The translations under genes were made by a program, and so were the position numbers. This document shows positions 40,545-52,879 of a stretch of DNA of 64,000 nt, one piece after another. The notes under the pieces were generated by a model that worked only from the letters and a program-made list of their open reading frames with translations, was not told where the DNA came from and made no database searches. Within the stretch, counting starts at the first letter, position 1, and each line of letters starts with the position of its first letter. Source of the DNA: Ariolimax columbianus (lineage: Eukaryota > Mollusca > Gastropoda > Stylommatophora > Arionidae); the NCBI GenBank assembly GCA_036924085.1, contig JAVGWX010000005.1:45365085-45429084 (forward strand), given 5' to 3'.

Positions 40545-41115
40545 CCTTAAGTTTAAGTCGAAGAATCAACGCCTTTGGCACACAGTTTAACCCATACGTT
40601 CTCTGCTCTTCTCCATATTTTTGGAGAATGCACAATGCACGAACTTTGTAGCACCGACAAAGATCCCGTAATATATTTGGTATGCTGTTTGTGAATGCCC
40701 ACAATGACTAAGTCTACGCTTTTGTGCGCATTGAAAAGGACGTTACATAATGGGATGCAGTAGCTTTCCTCACATCCTGATGAAGGTGGACCAGGGTCCT
40801 TCAGACAGTTATGCCATGTTTGGCTTCATTTGCGTGTCGCGCACTAGCACGTGGATCATGTCGAACCCTCACCTCGTTAGCCAGGCTGCCATGAAAACAG
40901 CTCATTTCCAGGGAGGGCTACGAGGAAGGGTCTATGAGGGTCTTAACCAGCATGTTTTGCCTAACCAGACGTTAGTCTCCCTCTCCAATAGATTCGATAG
41001 ATTATTAACATCGTTTTGAATTTCGCCCGGGCAGCGGCCGTTAAGTCTACTCTTTTCGATTTTCATCTGCCGATGGATTTTTAACGTGCGCGATACTGCA
41101 GACGGGCGTCTGATC
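40545..41115 (-). mobile_element. SINE family E, second copy, split by family A
   Basis: The reverse complement of 40990-41115 matches 16140-16262 (GGGTAGTAGAGATCAGACGC, TTAACGGCC). The reverse complement of 40545-40680 matches 16275-16415 (TATTACGGGATC, CAAAGTTCGTGCATTGTGC, GATTCTTCGACTTAAAC). The family A copy at 40685-40988 sits between them. Confidence 0.8.
40685..40988 (-). mobile_element. Family A retroposon, copy 5, inside SINE E
   Basis: GTGAATGCCCACAATGACTAAG at the left, the A body (CACATCCTGATGAAGGTGGAC, GTGTCGCGCACTAGCACG), and CCAGACGTTAGTCTCCCTCTCC at the right. A single shortened 37-bp segment (ACCAGCATGTTTTGCCTAACC) is present. Confidence 0.8.
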
Positions 41116-42775
41116 TCTACTACCCATTGTGTAACTAGTGACAGCTGATTTCCGACTTTCAACTCTTCCTTTACTAAAATGTACCAACCATCCGCCTCCA
41201 TCCCATGATCCCTTCCTCTTAATTATTCAACTACCAATGCCAAAGTTACATCTCAAAGACTTGTCGACCGTAGAAGAACCCGTCGTCGCCTCACGTTCTC
41301 ATTATTAAAGACACCGAACAAAATTGCATTCTCACGTCTGGTTGGTTCTGAGCATGTGTTCGACTTAGCGACCAGAATTATGATGAAATCATTTTCCTTT
41401 TACGACGCTATATTTAGCAACTCATGTTTTTTTTGGAATTGTTAATTTTTAATTATTTTTTTTAAAACTTAGCCGCAGTTTATTGTAATTTTCAATCAAC
41501 CTCAAGGGCCAGGCAATGTTAGCTAGTTCTAGAAGACTGGTCGTAGGGTACCCACCCTTGCTATAACACTTCTTCTCCGACGGCAGTGTCCACTGTGGGA
41601 CTACCTCTGTCCATTGTTTGTCCTATCGATGATCGGAGAGTGAGTAATAGCAGCGCGGAGTAATACAGCCACTCTCATTGACTAATCCATTCTGGTGTCT
41701 GTAGCGTACATTATTTCTACGTTCTCTGGTGTGTAACTGACGGTAAATTGATTAGCTCCATTTTCTTTATTCATTTCGGTTTTCCGATTCACGGGAAAAC
41801 GAGTTATTCACTTACATCGACTTTAATGCATTCCGGGCAGATCGTTAGGTGTTTAATTTAATTCAGGAAACAATGACGGATGTATATAGTCATGGTTTCT
41901 GTATCTCGCTGGTTGCACACACTTGTCTAGGTACAAAACCCTTTTGAGACCTTGTCTGATGTCAAGATTCAGCAGTCTGTGGGCTATCGGTACACCACCG
42001 AGGCGGTCATTTATCAACTTCAGAATGTCACTCCAGTTCATATCCAATGTCCCGACTACAATCTTCTTCTTTGTTCGTTCTCAGACTCCAACTATAATAA
42101 TATTAATAATATTAATAATGTTCGCGTAGGCGTCAAAGGCCCTTTGCGTTGATCGAGCACTACCATCTCCAACTGCTGAGGCTGTGTTCATGCATAGCGT
42201 GTCGACCGAAATCCCTACAGACTCCCCAGATGGAGCCGAGTACTACGCTGCCTTGGGATGAGTAGTGTATTACACCAATGTTTGTTTCAGGCTTTCCGTG
42301 TCTGTCCGTGTCCCGCCGCCGCGGCTTCTGATTGTGTCAGCATGACCCTTCCTGTGCTGAGAATACGAGGTTGGAAGAGGTATTGTGTAACCTCCGGTGA
42401 AGGGAGGGGTGGGAAGGAGACAGTAGGCTTTAGTCCGAGCAGAAAAGACCTTGAGAAGTGGTAACCTGGACTGAATTCTAGTGTGCAATTAAGCGGAACG
42501 TTGATCTCCTGATTTCCGTGATGGACTGGTTTCCCACGGCTAAAGCCAGACATTAAATGCAGCGAAATGCAGCATAACAAACAGAATAACCGATTGAAAG
42601 CACATCAATTTCACAGAATAAAGTCCCTGATACCAACTGGTGAAAGAGTAGCGAAATATAATCCGAACAGAAACCACAAAACATCGGAAAAAGACACAAA
42701 CACTGGAGCGAGTCGAGAGAACAGTCAATAAGGCGCGACCATCTTACTTTTCCCAACTACCAGGATCATAAAATG
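41116..42775. other. Long interval with little recognisable content
   Basis: A family C-like tail scrap in reverse (CTTCTTCTTTGTTCGTTCTC) lies at 42061-42080 beside a TAATATTAATAATATTAATA run (42098-42117). Frames up to about 97 codons (42287-42580 minus) show no family. I see no gene. Confidence 0.5.
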
Positions 42776-43085
42776 TCTTGCAAGTAGCAGGATGTAATCC
42801 GGGGAACGGAATGTCATGTGTCATAGTTTGCAGCTAGACTGCGATATTTACACCTTCCGGTACAATACATCCGACTTCAGCAGGCCTTTTCTAGTAATGG
42901 GTTAACCTTCCCTATTCGATCCATTCCTCTTAGCCAGTCTGCCCTGTTGAAGCCTCATATCCAGGATCACCGTGTAGAGCTGTAGAAGGGTGCACGCAGC
43001 TATGGATTGCTGGCCCTGATGCTTGCAGTCAGTTTTCGGTAGCTGACCTCTACAGCTCATGCACTGCTCGGCATTTTGATACTTC
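42776..43085 (-). mobile_element. Family C retroposon, copy 3
   Basis: The reverse complement gives GGTCAGCTACCGAAAACTGA (diverged end segment), ATCCTGGATATGAGGC, AATGGATCGAATAGGGAAGG, the CTGAAGTCGGATGTATTG block and AAACTATGACACATGACATT. The 3' amplifiable segment and the GAA tail are missing. Confidence 0.75.
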
Positions 43086-43352
43086 TACTACAGTGAATGA
43101 AGCCAGGTTGTATGACCAGAGGTTAGCTCTTTGATTGCTGCCAGCTCCAGGATGACAAAACCAGAAACACAGGCTGCTGAAGATTTGAGGCGTTCTTGTC
43201 TAATATCCCCTCATGCAACAGCATGCTTTTCAGTCACCTCCTGTTCATCGATTTAGAGTCGACCACGATGATGGCTCCTTCCAAAGAGGACTCTGATACC
43301 CACAACATGCAGTTGGCAGGGAGTGAAGAGAGTGGTGCGATGGGAAGGAGGA

Positions 43353-43845
43353 ACTTGTGGTTGTTGTTGTTGAATGCCCACAATGAGTTAGGTTACCATT
43401 TTGTTTACCATGGAAAGACTTTCCTCGCATCGTGGGCGTACTGATGAATGTGGTCCGGGATCCTCCATGTGGCTGTGCTATGCTTGGCATATCTATATGT
43501 CGATCACTGCCATGAGGATCACATCGATTCCCTACCTAGTTATTGAAGCTGCCATGAACACAGCCCGTTTGCAGGGAAAAATGCAAGCCCAGTATATTTT
43601 ACCTGATCTTAACACGTGCGATTGGCATATTTTACCTGACCCTAACACGTCCGATTGGCGACATATTTTACCTGATCCTGACTTACATGTCCGATCAGTA
43701 TATTTTACCTGACCCTAACACGTCCGATTGGCATATTTTACCTGACCCTGAGTAACACGTCCAATCAGTATATTTTACCTGACTCTTACACGTCCGATCA
43801 GCATATTTTACCTGACCAGCGGCTAGTCTCCTCTCCCTAAGCCCG
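43353..43845 (-). mobile_element. Family A retroposon, copy 6, with about 5 diverged units
   Basis: The (TTG)n tail and GAATGCCCACAATGAG at 43362-43388, the body with AATGTGGTCCGGGATCCTCC, then 43590-43815 with repeated ATATTTTACCTGACCCTAAC and ACGTCCGATTGGC or CAG units. It ends at CCAGCGGCTAGTCTCC. The units have drifted from the 37-bp consensus, so this is an older array. Confidence 0.8.
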
Positions 43846-44640
43846 AGGTCATACAGATGATAAGTAATACTGCTCTGCACTGTCATGCTGTTGTATATGC
43901 TCATGATTTGCTTCTGAAGGGTAACCCATTGAACCTTCTCTTCTTGAACGACTTATACGTCGGTTACCGACCGCAGAGGCTCGTACAGAACAATCATTTC
44001 TTTATGAGGATATGGATTGTATTGTTACTTTGAATCATCGTATTCAAACAGGCAGGTGTATGACTGCTGCCAGGCAGCCAAAGGTTATCCGTATTACGGT
44101 GTTTATGCGGTTTAGTTTCTGCGTATTACTGGGTCTGACACATTGGGGGTGGTTTATTTGGCAGGAATCGCATTTTTTTAGAATGATCCAGTCAGGACAG
44201 CGGATAACGTCCTGCTCTTTTTGATTTTCAGCCGTCAGGGGTTCTTTTACAGGCCCAACGTGTACGTAGGACACCATTGTTTATTGTTCATCTCCGGTGG
44301 GATTGGGCAATCGATCTCACTCTGCCTTCTCAATTCCCCTTATACGCCAGGGGACGCATGAGACTTTTGGGGTTCGAACATCCACTATTATATGCTTTTA
44401 TTCTTTTCTTGAAAACCATGCGCTTTTTCTGTCTGCTATATTGACCATTTTATTGCTATATTTTATTGCATTGAATTGTATTGTATTGTATTACAGTATA
44501 TCGATAGGTTATTTAAAATATTTATGCCCTTCCTTACCATTCCCTGTGTTGTTGTTTGTCAATCGTTTTCGAAGAGAACCACATTGCCATATGTCAATGA
44601 AATGACAATATGACGAGCGTAAGTTGGATTTAAGTGAGAG
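43846..44640. other. Interval without recognised features
   Basis: AT-rich. A short TTGTATTGTATTGTATT run near 44472-44490. No gene recognised. Confidence 0.5.
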
Positions 44641-44760
44641 TGGGTTGCGCGCCATCAGCCTCACTCTCTCGTGCTGATTCCATTTGATCCAGCGGCAAGA
44701 TATGGTCAAGACAACTGGAGCAGTAATCCGGATTCAGTAGACGATCAAGAGGATCTTCCG
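44641..44760 (+). repeat. Dispersed repeat family D, copy 3 (diverged)
   Basis: CATCAGCCTCACTCTCTCG, CAGCGGCAAGATATGGTCAAG and ACAACTGGAGCAG align in order with family D copies 1 and 2. Confidence 0.45.
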
Positions 44761-45597
44761 TGTCGTGTTTTGCTCCACAGCGCGTTGCTGGTAGTCGCCT
44801 TCTGCCTGTTGACCAGCCATTGGTTCTTCCGCACCTTCCACTGAATCCAGTCTTCATATGCTTAGATAGACAAGCCCAGTATCACCGTGGGCTTATTAGA
44901 CCCATCGACTACCGTCATTTGGTTTAACCGGTCGTGTCGAAACCATTGCCCGGGGTGTAGCTGTTGCCGCAACCTGGAAGCTACATCGAGCCGCAGGAGA
45001 AAGCTGAGTGCCAGTTGAGAACCAATAATTGACAATCTACCGCAGATAGGGCACGACATGTGCGCCATTAGAGGTACTATTCCTACCTGACACCGCATGC
45101 TCCCATTCATTATGTAACAAAGTACTGAAACTGTTGCTCGCTACTAATTTACTTTTTGGGCTACTTTTGTTAGCACTTTTTGCATTGACTTTCCCTTCTA
45201 CCTAATTCCTGCAAATTCTCTTGCACCCACTGTTACTAATTGAATGATTTACAGTTCAAAGCACATTTTGCAATATTTGGCGCAAACGGTTATATTTTCG
45301 AAGTTTTTCAAAATGCTGCCGCTGTTTTGTGTAGTTTAATTTTCATTTGACCAAGGCAAAAGCCGTAGTTTTTAAAATTTTCTGATAGCTTGTGATCGTG
45401 TGAGTTACCGGGGAATAGTCAGTATCCAGGCCTAAGCTCGTGGGCAGCGACAACATGCACGACACGTTGAAAAGGGAAGCACTCCAAGCTTCAAGCCAAC
45501 AACAGGATTGTCAAACGCTGGAAAGATAAAGGACACATCTCAAAAAAGTGCTATCAAGTTGCTAGAGTCGGACCATGTTATTTATATGGCTGAGAAG
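44761..45597. other. Interval without recognised features
   Basis: Minus-strand frames of 75-82 codons at 44630-45110 have no family I know. No RNA gene. Confidence 0.45.
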
Positions 45598-46015
45598 GTA
45601 AGGAAGACTAACATCTGGTCAGGCAAAACATACCGATCAGAAATGTTAGTCAGAGTCAGGCAAAACATACCGATCAGAAATGTTAGTCAGGGTCAGGCAA
45701 AACATACCGATCAGAAATGTCAGTCAGGGCCAGGCAAATAGCCAAGACCCTCACCTTGGCTTAATTGTATCCCTTACTAGAAACTGGCTGTTGTCATTGC
45801 AGCCTGGCTAACAAGGTGATAGATCGACGTGATCCCCTTAGTAGTGAGCGACACGCAGATGGAGCCAAGCATAGCACAACTGTCTGGAGGACCCTGTTCC
45901 ACCTTCATCAGCGGCTCCGGATGTGAGGATAGCTGCGACAACCTGCCACTTAACGTCCGTTTCAGGGCGCACAAAAAGTACTCCATCTGATTATGGGCAC
46001 TCAACAACAACAATA
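45598..46015 (+). mobile_element. Family A retroposon, copy 7, with about 3.5 units
   Basis: AAGGAAGACTAACATCTGGTC, then units of GGCAAAACATACCGATCAGA and AATGTTAGTCAGGGTCA (45620-45737), then the body (GACACGCAGATGGAGCCAAG, CGCCGCTCCGG-like region) and a CACTCAACAACAACAATAT tail. A near-reference copy with a short array. Confidence 0.85.
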
Positions 46016-46440
46016 TATGACTGAGGCCTCCTTGTCCCAGAGAACCCCCGTGGGGTGAAGGCTAATTTTTTTTATTAGATCCAAAATATAAAAAAAACGT
46101 TCGCCTTACAGATTATAACGTGTATCTCCAAGCTCCGAGAGATGTGTCCCAATCCCCGCTTCACTATGGTAATAGTAATATAACGAAATGTGTTTTGTGT
46201 GTCTGGGAGTAATGCTGTCAGAAATAATTAGCGTGGAGAGGAGACACAAAAGCTACCAGACATTTCAGATGCAGGGGTGTATAATTGGATTAAATAATAG
46301 ACATACAGTCAGGCAAGCTGACAATCACATGTATAATATTGGTAGATAAATATATTATACTGATATACATTCATATCTAACCTATAGTCATGCAACCAGT
46401 AAAGATACGTGGGACGTTAGTGACAAATGGGACGCAGGAA
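46016..46440. other. Interval without recognised features
   Basis: AT-rich, nothing recognised. Confidence 0.5.
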
Positions 46441-46945
46441 GTCGGCAGAAACATGGCGCAGAACCAAACTCAATTTTGAGAGACTGCAGGGATTTATAAA
46501 CAAAACTATTAGAAATATCAAGGGCTTGCAGTGCGTCGGTAAGGTTACACACGAAAACTTTTTAGAAAGAAAATGAGAAAGACAAGTGGTATAGGAAATC
46601 TTAGGAAGATGATGATTGATTTAGGAGAGCGCGCAATGAAGATGTGCAAAAAATAGTTGAAGCACAACACAGCACTGAATATATTGATGAAGAGAGAATC
46701 AAGCATTTCGGCCTCCTAATGAGAATGCAACCTGACCAACTACCCTATAACGCCCTGCGATCAGTTTATCGCAACCGCAGCAGACCAAGAACTAGGTGAT
46801 TATAAGACATTGCTGATATTCTAAATCGTCCTGGGATGACGACTTCTTCAGCAACGGGTAGGTCCTGGACAGAAAACTACGGCTCCCCACGGCGCCCCAC
46901 GGCACAAGTGGACAAGACAAGGCAAGATGATGAATATGCCATACA
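46441..46945 (+). pseudogene. LINE C-terminal scrap
   Basis: Shifted frames give IDEERIKHFGLLMRMQPDQL, RNRSRPRTR and GSPRRPTAQVDKTRQDD, ending in a conserved basic tail and an 'R..A.KW' type end like that of the LINE at 50779-51870 (TAQVERK). Disabled. Confidence 0.65.
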
Positions 46946-47529
46946 CTGGTAAAGACAAAAAGCAGTTTCCATCGGCATCTTGGAATTGGGAAAATATGCA
47001 AAAGAAAACCAAATATTACGCATAGAAAAGACCGATGAAAACCAGGAAAAAGTTGATAAGGAAGGTAGGTAGGTAGTTCGCTTAAGGATCGATCGCGAGA
47101 ACCGTTCATGAACACGATATGTGGCTGAGTTCCAGACCGCATGCAATGAGGATGTCTTTTCGATTTTACATAACCAGTCGCTGTTCCGAGACCACGACGA
47201 GGATTGTCGCTTACATTCCTTGATGTCCATGGCCTGCTATAAGGGTCATGCTCGGCAAGGCTGGCTAATATCCAAACAGGCCAAACAGTAACAGTTATGC
47301 TTTTGGTGGATGTGCTCTCTGAGTCCTGGCCATGCCGATGAATCGTAAGATTTCTCCTCTGGCTACAGGACATCTTGAGACCCCCACCTCCGCCCCCTGA
47401 TTCAATAGACATTGACATGTGTGTAGCCCGTCATTGACGAAATATGAAATGGGGACATAGAAGAATTGTACTAAGCTGTTCATGAGTCTGAACGAGAGAA
47501 AAAGAACTCAGAGAAACCACGTTTTGAGG
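46946..47529. other. Interval without a recognised gene
   Basis: A 208-codon minus-strand frame (46792-47418) has no family resemblance and overlaps the LINE scrap antisense at its left side. Treated as chance. Confidence 0.4.
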
Positions 47530-47970
47530 TTCAAGCCTTCGCCTTCTTCTTCTTTTGTCGCCTCACTTTCTACCGGGCTTTAGCCCAGTGCCGTGGTATG
47601 TATTTGTCTTTAGCGTCTCTCGTAGCCCGAGTAACATTTTTTCACATTTTACAGCAGGTCTTGTTCATGCTGTCTGTCCACCTTTTCCTTGGTCAACTTC
47701 TCACCCCCTTCTTCCTGATGTTCCCCTGTAGAAATTTGCATGAACAATGTTGTCTGGTTGCATTCTAAATTCGGCAAAACCAATTCATTCTCTGTTGCTC
47801 GATTTACTGTAGGCAGGCAATTGTTCCAACCTACTCCCGAATATTCATATTTGTGAATCTAATTCTTCGGGGGTTGTTAGTGGTATTTCGTTGACACCAC
47901 ATGTCGCAGGTGGCTAACTTTCGATACTGGGCTTTATTCAATGTCGATGTCTGGCACTGGTATCACAGGA
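47530..47970 (-). pseudogene. Probable LINE C-terminal scrap
   Basis: The minus strand reads FRMQPDNIVHANFYRGTSGR then RG and a GQTA-rich part, and GRKGDKRRRR near the end with a TTCTTCTTC edge. It resembles the 'G.RGRGRPRKRW' C-termini of LINE proteins. Weak. Confidence 0.5.
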
Positions 47971-48359
47971 TTTGGATGAAAATGCTATTCATCTTCTGCT
48001 TATTTGTTTGTAGGAAATATTGAGGTGTCTTAGTAGTGGAGACAGATAGTAGATGACATCGTTTGCCCTCTGCACTCTCGTCTCGATCTCTCTATCGAGT
48101 CTCTCTAGGAAGTGACCACAGACCAATACTCCTAGAGATCACAAACGCTAGAGAGAAAGTCAGAAACTAAATAACATCCCTCGCTTGGCATTACAAAAAG
48201 GCAGACTGGCAGTTTTTCAGGAGACAAATACACTAGTGCTTCACGGGCATCAATATGACGCAGGATATAGATGCGGTTCATAGTAAAACCCATATTGCAT
48301 TGCTCCAACCGTTAAAGGAAGCCATCGCACGAAGATACAGGACAAAGTTCAAACCATAC

Positions 48360-50778
48360 TGAAGTACAGAAATTGAGACCACCATCAATGAGAAAAAAGA
48401 AAGCAAGTCGAGAAACAGCTGTTTCTGCAAACAACACCAGTTATAACAGATTCACTACCAGGGTCAAATTGCTAAGCAGGTAAGCAAAAAGGAAAACATG
48501 AGCTAAGAAATGTGGAGAGTTGGACTTGCGGAAAGATGGAAAGAAATCATGGGGTCTCATATTTAACCTTTCAGGAATTAAAATAAAGAAAAATCCAAAA
48601 CGCATTAGAACAGACACAGAATTGATAACAGGACATTCTCAGAAAGCAGAATACCTTAGTTAGTACTTTGCTAATGTTAACAAAAAGTAACAACGAAAGA
48701 ACCTTAACAAGGCTATCAAAACCCTCACCAAAATGATGCAAAAACAACCTTCAGCTAACTGTGAGATCTTTGACAAGAATTTCACACTTCCAGAACTTAA
48801 GATGACCCTAAACAAATGTAAGCAAAGTAAAGCCGCTGGACCTGACCAGCTCAATAACGAGATGCTCTTAAATCTTTCAAATGACGAGCTCCATACCATA
48901 CTTGACCTCATTAACAAAACATGGAGAGAAGGCAAGCTACCAACAGACTCGAGAAAAGCCAACATCACATCAGTCCTAAAGAAGACAAACCATCATACCC
49001 AGTAACAAGTTTTCTTCCGATGTCCCTGACTTCAAACCTAGGCAAGGACGCTGAAAGGATGATAAACGAAAAAGTAATATTGGTGGTTAGAACGCTCCAA
49101 GGTTCTTACTAGAAACCAATCAGGTTTCAGAAGAAAGAAATAGATACTGGACCAGCTGATAACATTCACCAAAGAGGTATGTGATGCTTTCCAGGAGAAA
49201 GAAATAGATAATGGACCAGCTGATAACATTCACCAAAGAGGTATGTGATGCTTTCCAGGAGAAAGAAATAGATAATGGACCAGCTGATAACATTCACCAA
49301 AGAGGTATGTGATGCTTTCCAGGAGAAAGAAATAGATAATGGACCAGCTGATAACATTCACCAAAGAGGTATGTGATGCTTTCCAGGAGAAAGAAATAGA
49401 TAATGGACCAGCTGATAACATTCACCAAAGAGGTATGTGATGCTTTCCAGGAGAAAGAAATAGATAATGGACCAGCTGATAACATTCACCAAAGAGGTAT
49501 GTGATGCTTTCCAGGAGAAAGAAATAGATAATGGACCAGCTGATAACATTCACCAAAGAGGTATGTGATGCTTTCCAGGAGAAAGAAATAGATAATGGAC
49601 CAGCTGATAACATTCACCAAAGAGGTATGTGATGCTTTCCAGGAGAAAGAAATAGATAATGGACCAGCTGATAACATTCACCAAAGAGGTATGTGATGCT
49701 TTCCAGGAGAAAGAAATAGATAATGGACCAGCTGATAACATTCACCAAAGAGGTATGTGATGCTTTCCAGGAGAAAGAAATAGATAATGGACCAGCTGAT
49801 AACATTCACCAAAGACGTATGTGATGCTTTCCAGGAGAAAGAAATAGATAATGGACCAGCTGATAACATTCACCAAAGAGGTATGTGATGCTTTCCAGGA
49901 GAAAGAAATAGATAATGGACCAGCTGATAACATTCACCAAAGACGTATGTGATGCTTTCCAGGAGAAAAACAATGTTCTTCCAACATTAATTGACCTCAG
50001 GCGAGCCTTTGATCACATCTGGAGAACTAGCCTCCTCTTTAAGATGCACAAAATTGGAATATCAGGGTGAATGTACAGCTGGCTAACAGGTTTCTTTCAT
50101 AACAGAACATTCCAAACAATATTCAGCGGATCAACATCCAAACAATGGACACTGAAAGAAGCACTGCCCCTGGGATCTGCGCTAAGTTCTACATTATTCA
50201 TTGTGTACATAAACGGCCTACCAGATGTCATAACCTGCAAAAAGGCACTCTTTGCGGATGACCTATTCATTTGGTCAAACGGAAAACATCTGAAACCCAT
50301 CACCAAAAATATGAACATGTATTAGACAACCACCTCTACATATTGCCAGTTTTAGAAGCTACCTCTGAGTCGAGCTTGACCGTAGACTCACTATGAAACC
50401 CCATATAGACAAGTTGGTTGAAAAAGCACCCACAAGGCTCAGACTCATCAAGCACTTATCTACTTGTAGATGGGGAGGGGGGGCAGATCAAGATTCACTA
50501 CGCCAATTATACATTGGATATGTCCGCTCAGTGATTGGCTATTCACTCTCCCTCCAAGCCATTAAAGAAAAAGCCTCTTACACAAGCTGAACAGAGTACA
50601 GGATCACGCTCTGCGGCTTATATGCGATGCATTGAAAACAACACCGACAGATGCATGTGAAATTAACTCTAACATCGCATCTCTAAATCTAAGACGAGAA
50701 TGCTCTGTCGTGAAAATGCGTGGCAGATATTTAAGAATGGACACTAGGGAAAAAAATAGGAAAATTGTAGAACATTGA
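48360..50778 (+). pseudogene. Jockey-like LINE reverse transcriptase with internal minisatellite
   Basis: Upstream part: CEIFDKNFTLPELKMTLNKC, KAAGPDQLNNEMLLNLSND and a KANITSVLKK segment. RT core after the array: LIDLRRAFDHIWRTSLLF (motif A), PLGSALSSTLFIVYINGLPD (motif B) and LFADDLFIWSNGK (motif C, both Asp). A later part gives NRVQDHALRLICDALKTTPT, then SLNLRRECSVVKMRGRYLRM. Stops at 49110 and 50328 and the array break the frame. A matching RNase H piece is at 51880-52870. Confidence 0.85.
49135..49970. repeat. 64-bp minisatellite inside RT codons, 13 copies
   Basis: The unit is GACCAGCTGATAACATTCAC, CAAAGAGGTATGTGATGCTT, TCCAGGAGAAAGAAATAGAT plus a short link. In the original frame this encodes DQLITFTKEVCDAFQEK, the RT segment just before motif A. 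Sixty-four is not a multiple of three, so each unit shifts frame. Identical 63-codon minus-strand frames every 64 bp are by-products. Copies are nearly identical. Confidence 0.97.
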
Positions 50779-51870
50779 CACCAAAAGCATTTGCTTTCAT
50801 TGATCATGAAAAAGCGTTCAATAGGGTAGACAAGATTCAACTGTGAAAGATATTGGAAGATTATGGTGTACAAGGCCAGCTTCTTGATAATGTCACAGCC
50901 CTGTTTCGTTCGAGAACAAACGTCGTCAGAACGACTGATGGTGTCACAGATGCGTTTGAAATAACTACCGGCGTGAAACAAGGGTGTGTGCTTTCTCCTC
51001 TGTTGTTTAACATCTACATGGACAAAATCGCATCAGAAACTGGACAAATTGAGACATCTGAAGCAGAAAAAAAACTTAATTCACGAATTACTCTTTGCAT
51101 ATGATCAGTGCTTGCTGTACGATGATGAAAACAAACTGCAAAACCACATGAACGCGCTTGGGGCTACCTGTGCTAAATACCACAAAAAATTAGCGAGAAG
51201 AAAACAAAAACTATGATGATCAGTAGAACTCCTGGGCCACACAAGTTAAGTCTAAATGATATTGTTCTTCAACAGGTCCATGGGTTCAAGTATTTGGGCA
51301 GTATTTTTTCGGCAGACGGTAGGATCGACAGGGAAATCGAGACAAGGTGCCAGAAAGCATCTGCGGTGACACCCGAGCATTAGTTTGGCAACAAAGCAAC
51401 AGCTGATAAACAGTATATTTATGCCGATTTTGTGCTACCAGTGCCAAACATGGCCTCTGTCATGGGCGTGCGAGAGCAGAATTTCGACTTTTGAAATGAA
51501 GTGTTTGAGGAAAGTCATCGGTGTTACCAGAAGAGACAGAATGCGAAATGATGACATTCGAAGTATGGTCGGCACTACGTCTTGTGCCGAATACATTTCC
51601 AGGCAGAAAATAAGTTGGTTTGGTCATCTCATGAGCATGCACCCTCATCATCTCCCATTGTAATGCTCGTAGATCTGGCTACAGGGCAAGAGGGCGGCCG
51701 CGAGGTAAGGATAGATGACATTAGAGTTATTGTGCAACGACAAGGGCTGACATTGAACGAAACAACGCACTTGGCGCAGGATAGACGACTCAAGCTCTCC
51801 TCGACGCTAAACGGCACAAGTGGAAAGAAAACTACTAAGCATAAAATGAAAAAAATACATCTTATCTAAA
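50779..51870 (+). pseudogene. LINE reverse transcriptase fragment of another family
   Basis: AFIDHEKAFNRVDKIQL (motif A), ILEDYGVQGQLLDNV, GVKQGCVLSPLLFNIYMDKI (motif B). A broken motif C region follows (LFAYDQCLLYDDENKLQ, where FADD has become FAYD). Then FKYLGSIFSADGRIDREIET, MKCLRKVIGVTRRDRMRNDD and ISWFGHLMSMHP. It starts immediately after the jockey-like copy and ends just before its RNase H piece. Non-functional. Confidence 0.8.
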
Positions 51871-51879
51871 AACGGCGCT

Positions 51880-52870
51880 AGATAATATCGATAATCACCA
51901 CATACCAGAGGGTAGAAAGCTTTCGTCGGTCATCAATGACGAACCACCTTGCTGGCAAGCTACTACCCCCAAAGCAAGAACTGTACTCTTTAACCCCTCT
52001 GCCGACAGGAACACCTTACCATCTTTGCTAAAAACTTTCGCTTTGGAAACTATAGACTCATATCCACAAAATGTTCAGTATACACAGATGGATCTGCCAC
52101 CGGGGCTACCACCAACACTGGATATGCGCTGTAATTAAATACTATAACCTGCACCAAGAAGACCGCCTCCACATCTATGGCCCTTGTGGAGAGACGTAGA
52201 GACCTTTTCCAACTCCGAAGTAGAAATAATGGCAAAAGAGGAAGCTCTGTGCCGAATAATTTATGATTTTGAAAGCGGCACTACACAGCCTGAGGAGAAG
52301 TTGTTTTCTCAGACTCAGTCTGCGCTCCAAGCTTTGGAAAACATAATGTCTCCAGGTGTTAATAACATCTACAAATTAATTGACCAATTGTCTTCCTCTT
52401 ATAGGGCGGAAGTGGTGCTCTAGTGTATACCTGGCCATTTGGAGTCCCAGGAAATGAGAAGGCTGATGAGCTGGCCAGAAGCGCGACAATGCTACCACAG
52501 CCACTACCTAGCATCATAATACAGACCAGCAAGCAAATCCTGAAGAATAACTTTAGATTAGAGTGGCTAGACCAGTTGGCCACATCTCAAACAGGCAAAG
52601 TATATTTCAAACACTAAGCAAAACCAGATCCCCTTGACCTGGGAAAGAAACTGAAACGAGGAGACCAGAGTTTGATCTTCAATAGTTTAGATTCTGCCAT
52701 AACCACGAGGAGTCAGTAGAGCACCTCCTGACTTTGTGCCCACAGCTGCCCGATCTGCGGAACTTGCTGCTACCGCCATACCCCACCATACACAACACAC
52801 TATACACATCACTACAACACTTGAAGAGGACGTGTACTTTTGTCCGGGAGGCATTGGGCTGCCAAGACCT
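51880..52870 (+). pseudogene. RNase H domain of a jockey-like LINE
   Basis: VQYTDGSATGATTNTGYAL (catalytic Asp region), a degenerate middle, then GVPGNEKADELARSATMLPQ with the GNEKAD motif. The usual His is lost from WPFGVPG (TWPFGVPG in place of P.H..V.G). A C...H...C tail follows. Probably the 3' part of the LINE at 48360-50778. Frameshifts at about 52135 and 52420. Confidence 0.75.
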
Positions 52871-52879
52871 GACAGCTCA

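Noticed and set aside
46792..47418. 208-codon minus-strand frame
   Set aside because: No recognisable domain, and its left part is antisense to a LINE scrap. Kept only as a chance frame.
49038..49933. Ladder of identical 63-codon minus-strand frames every 64 bp
   Set aside because: These are produced by the 64-bp tandem array whose length shifts frame by one each unit; no start or family supports them.
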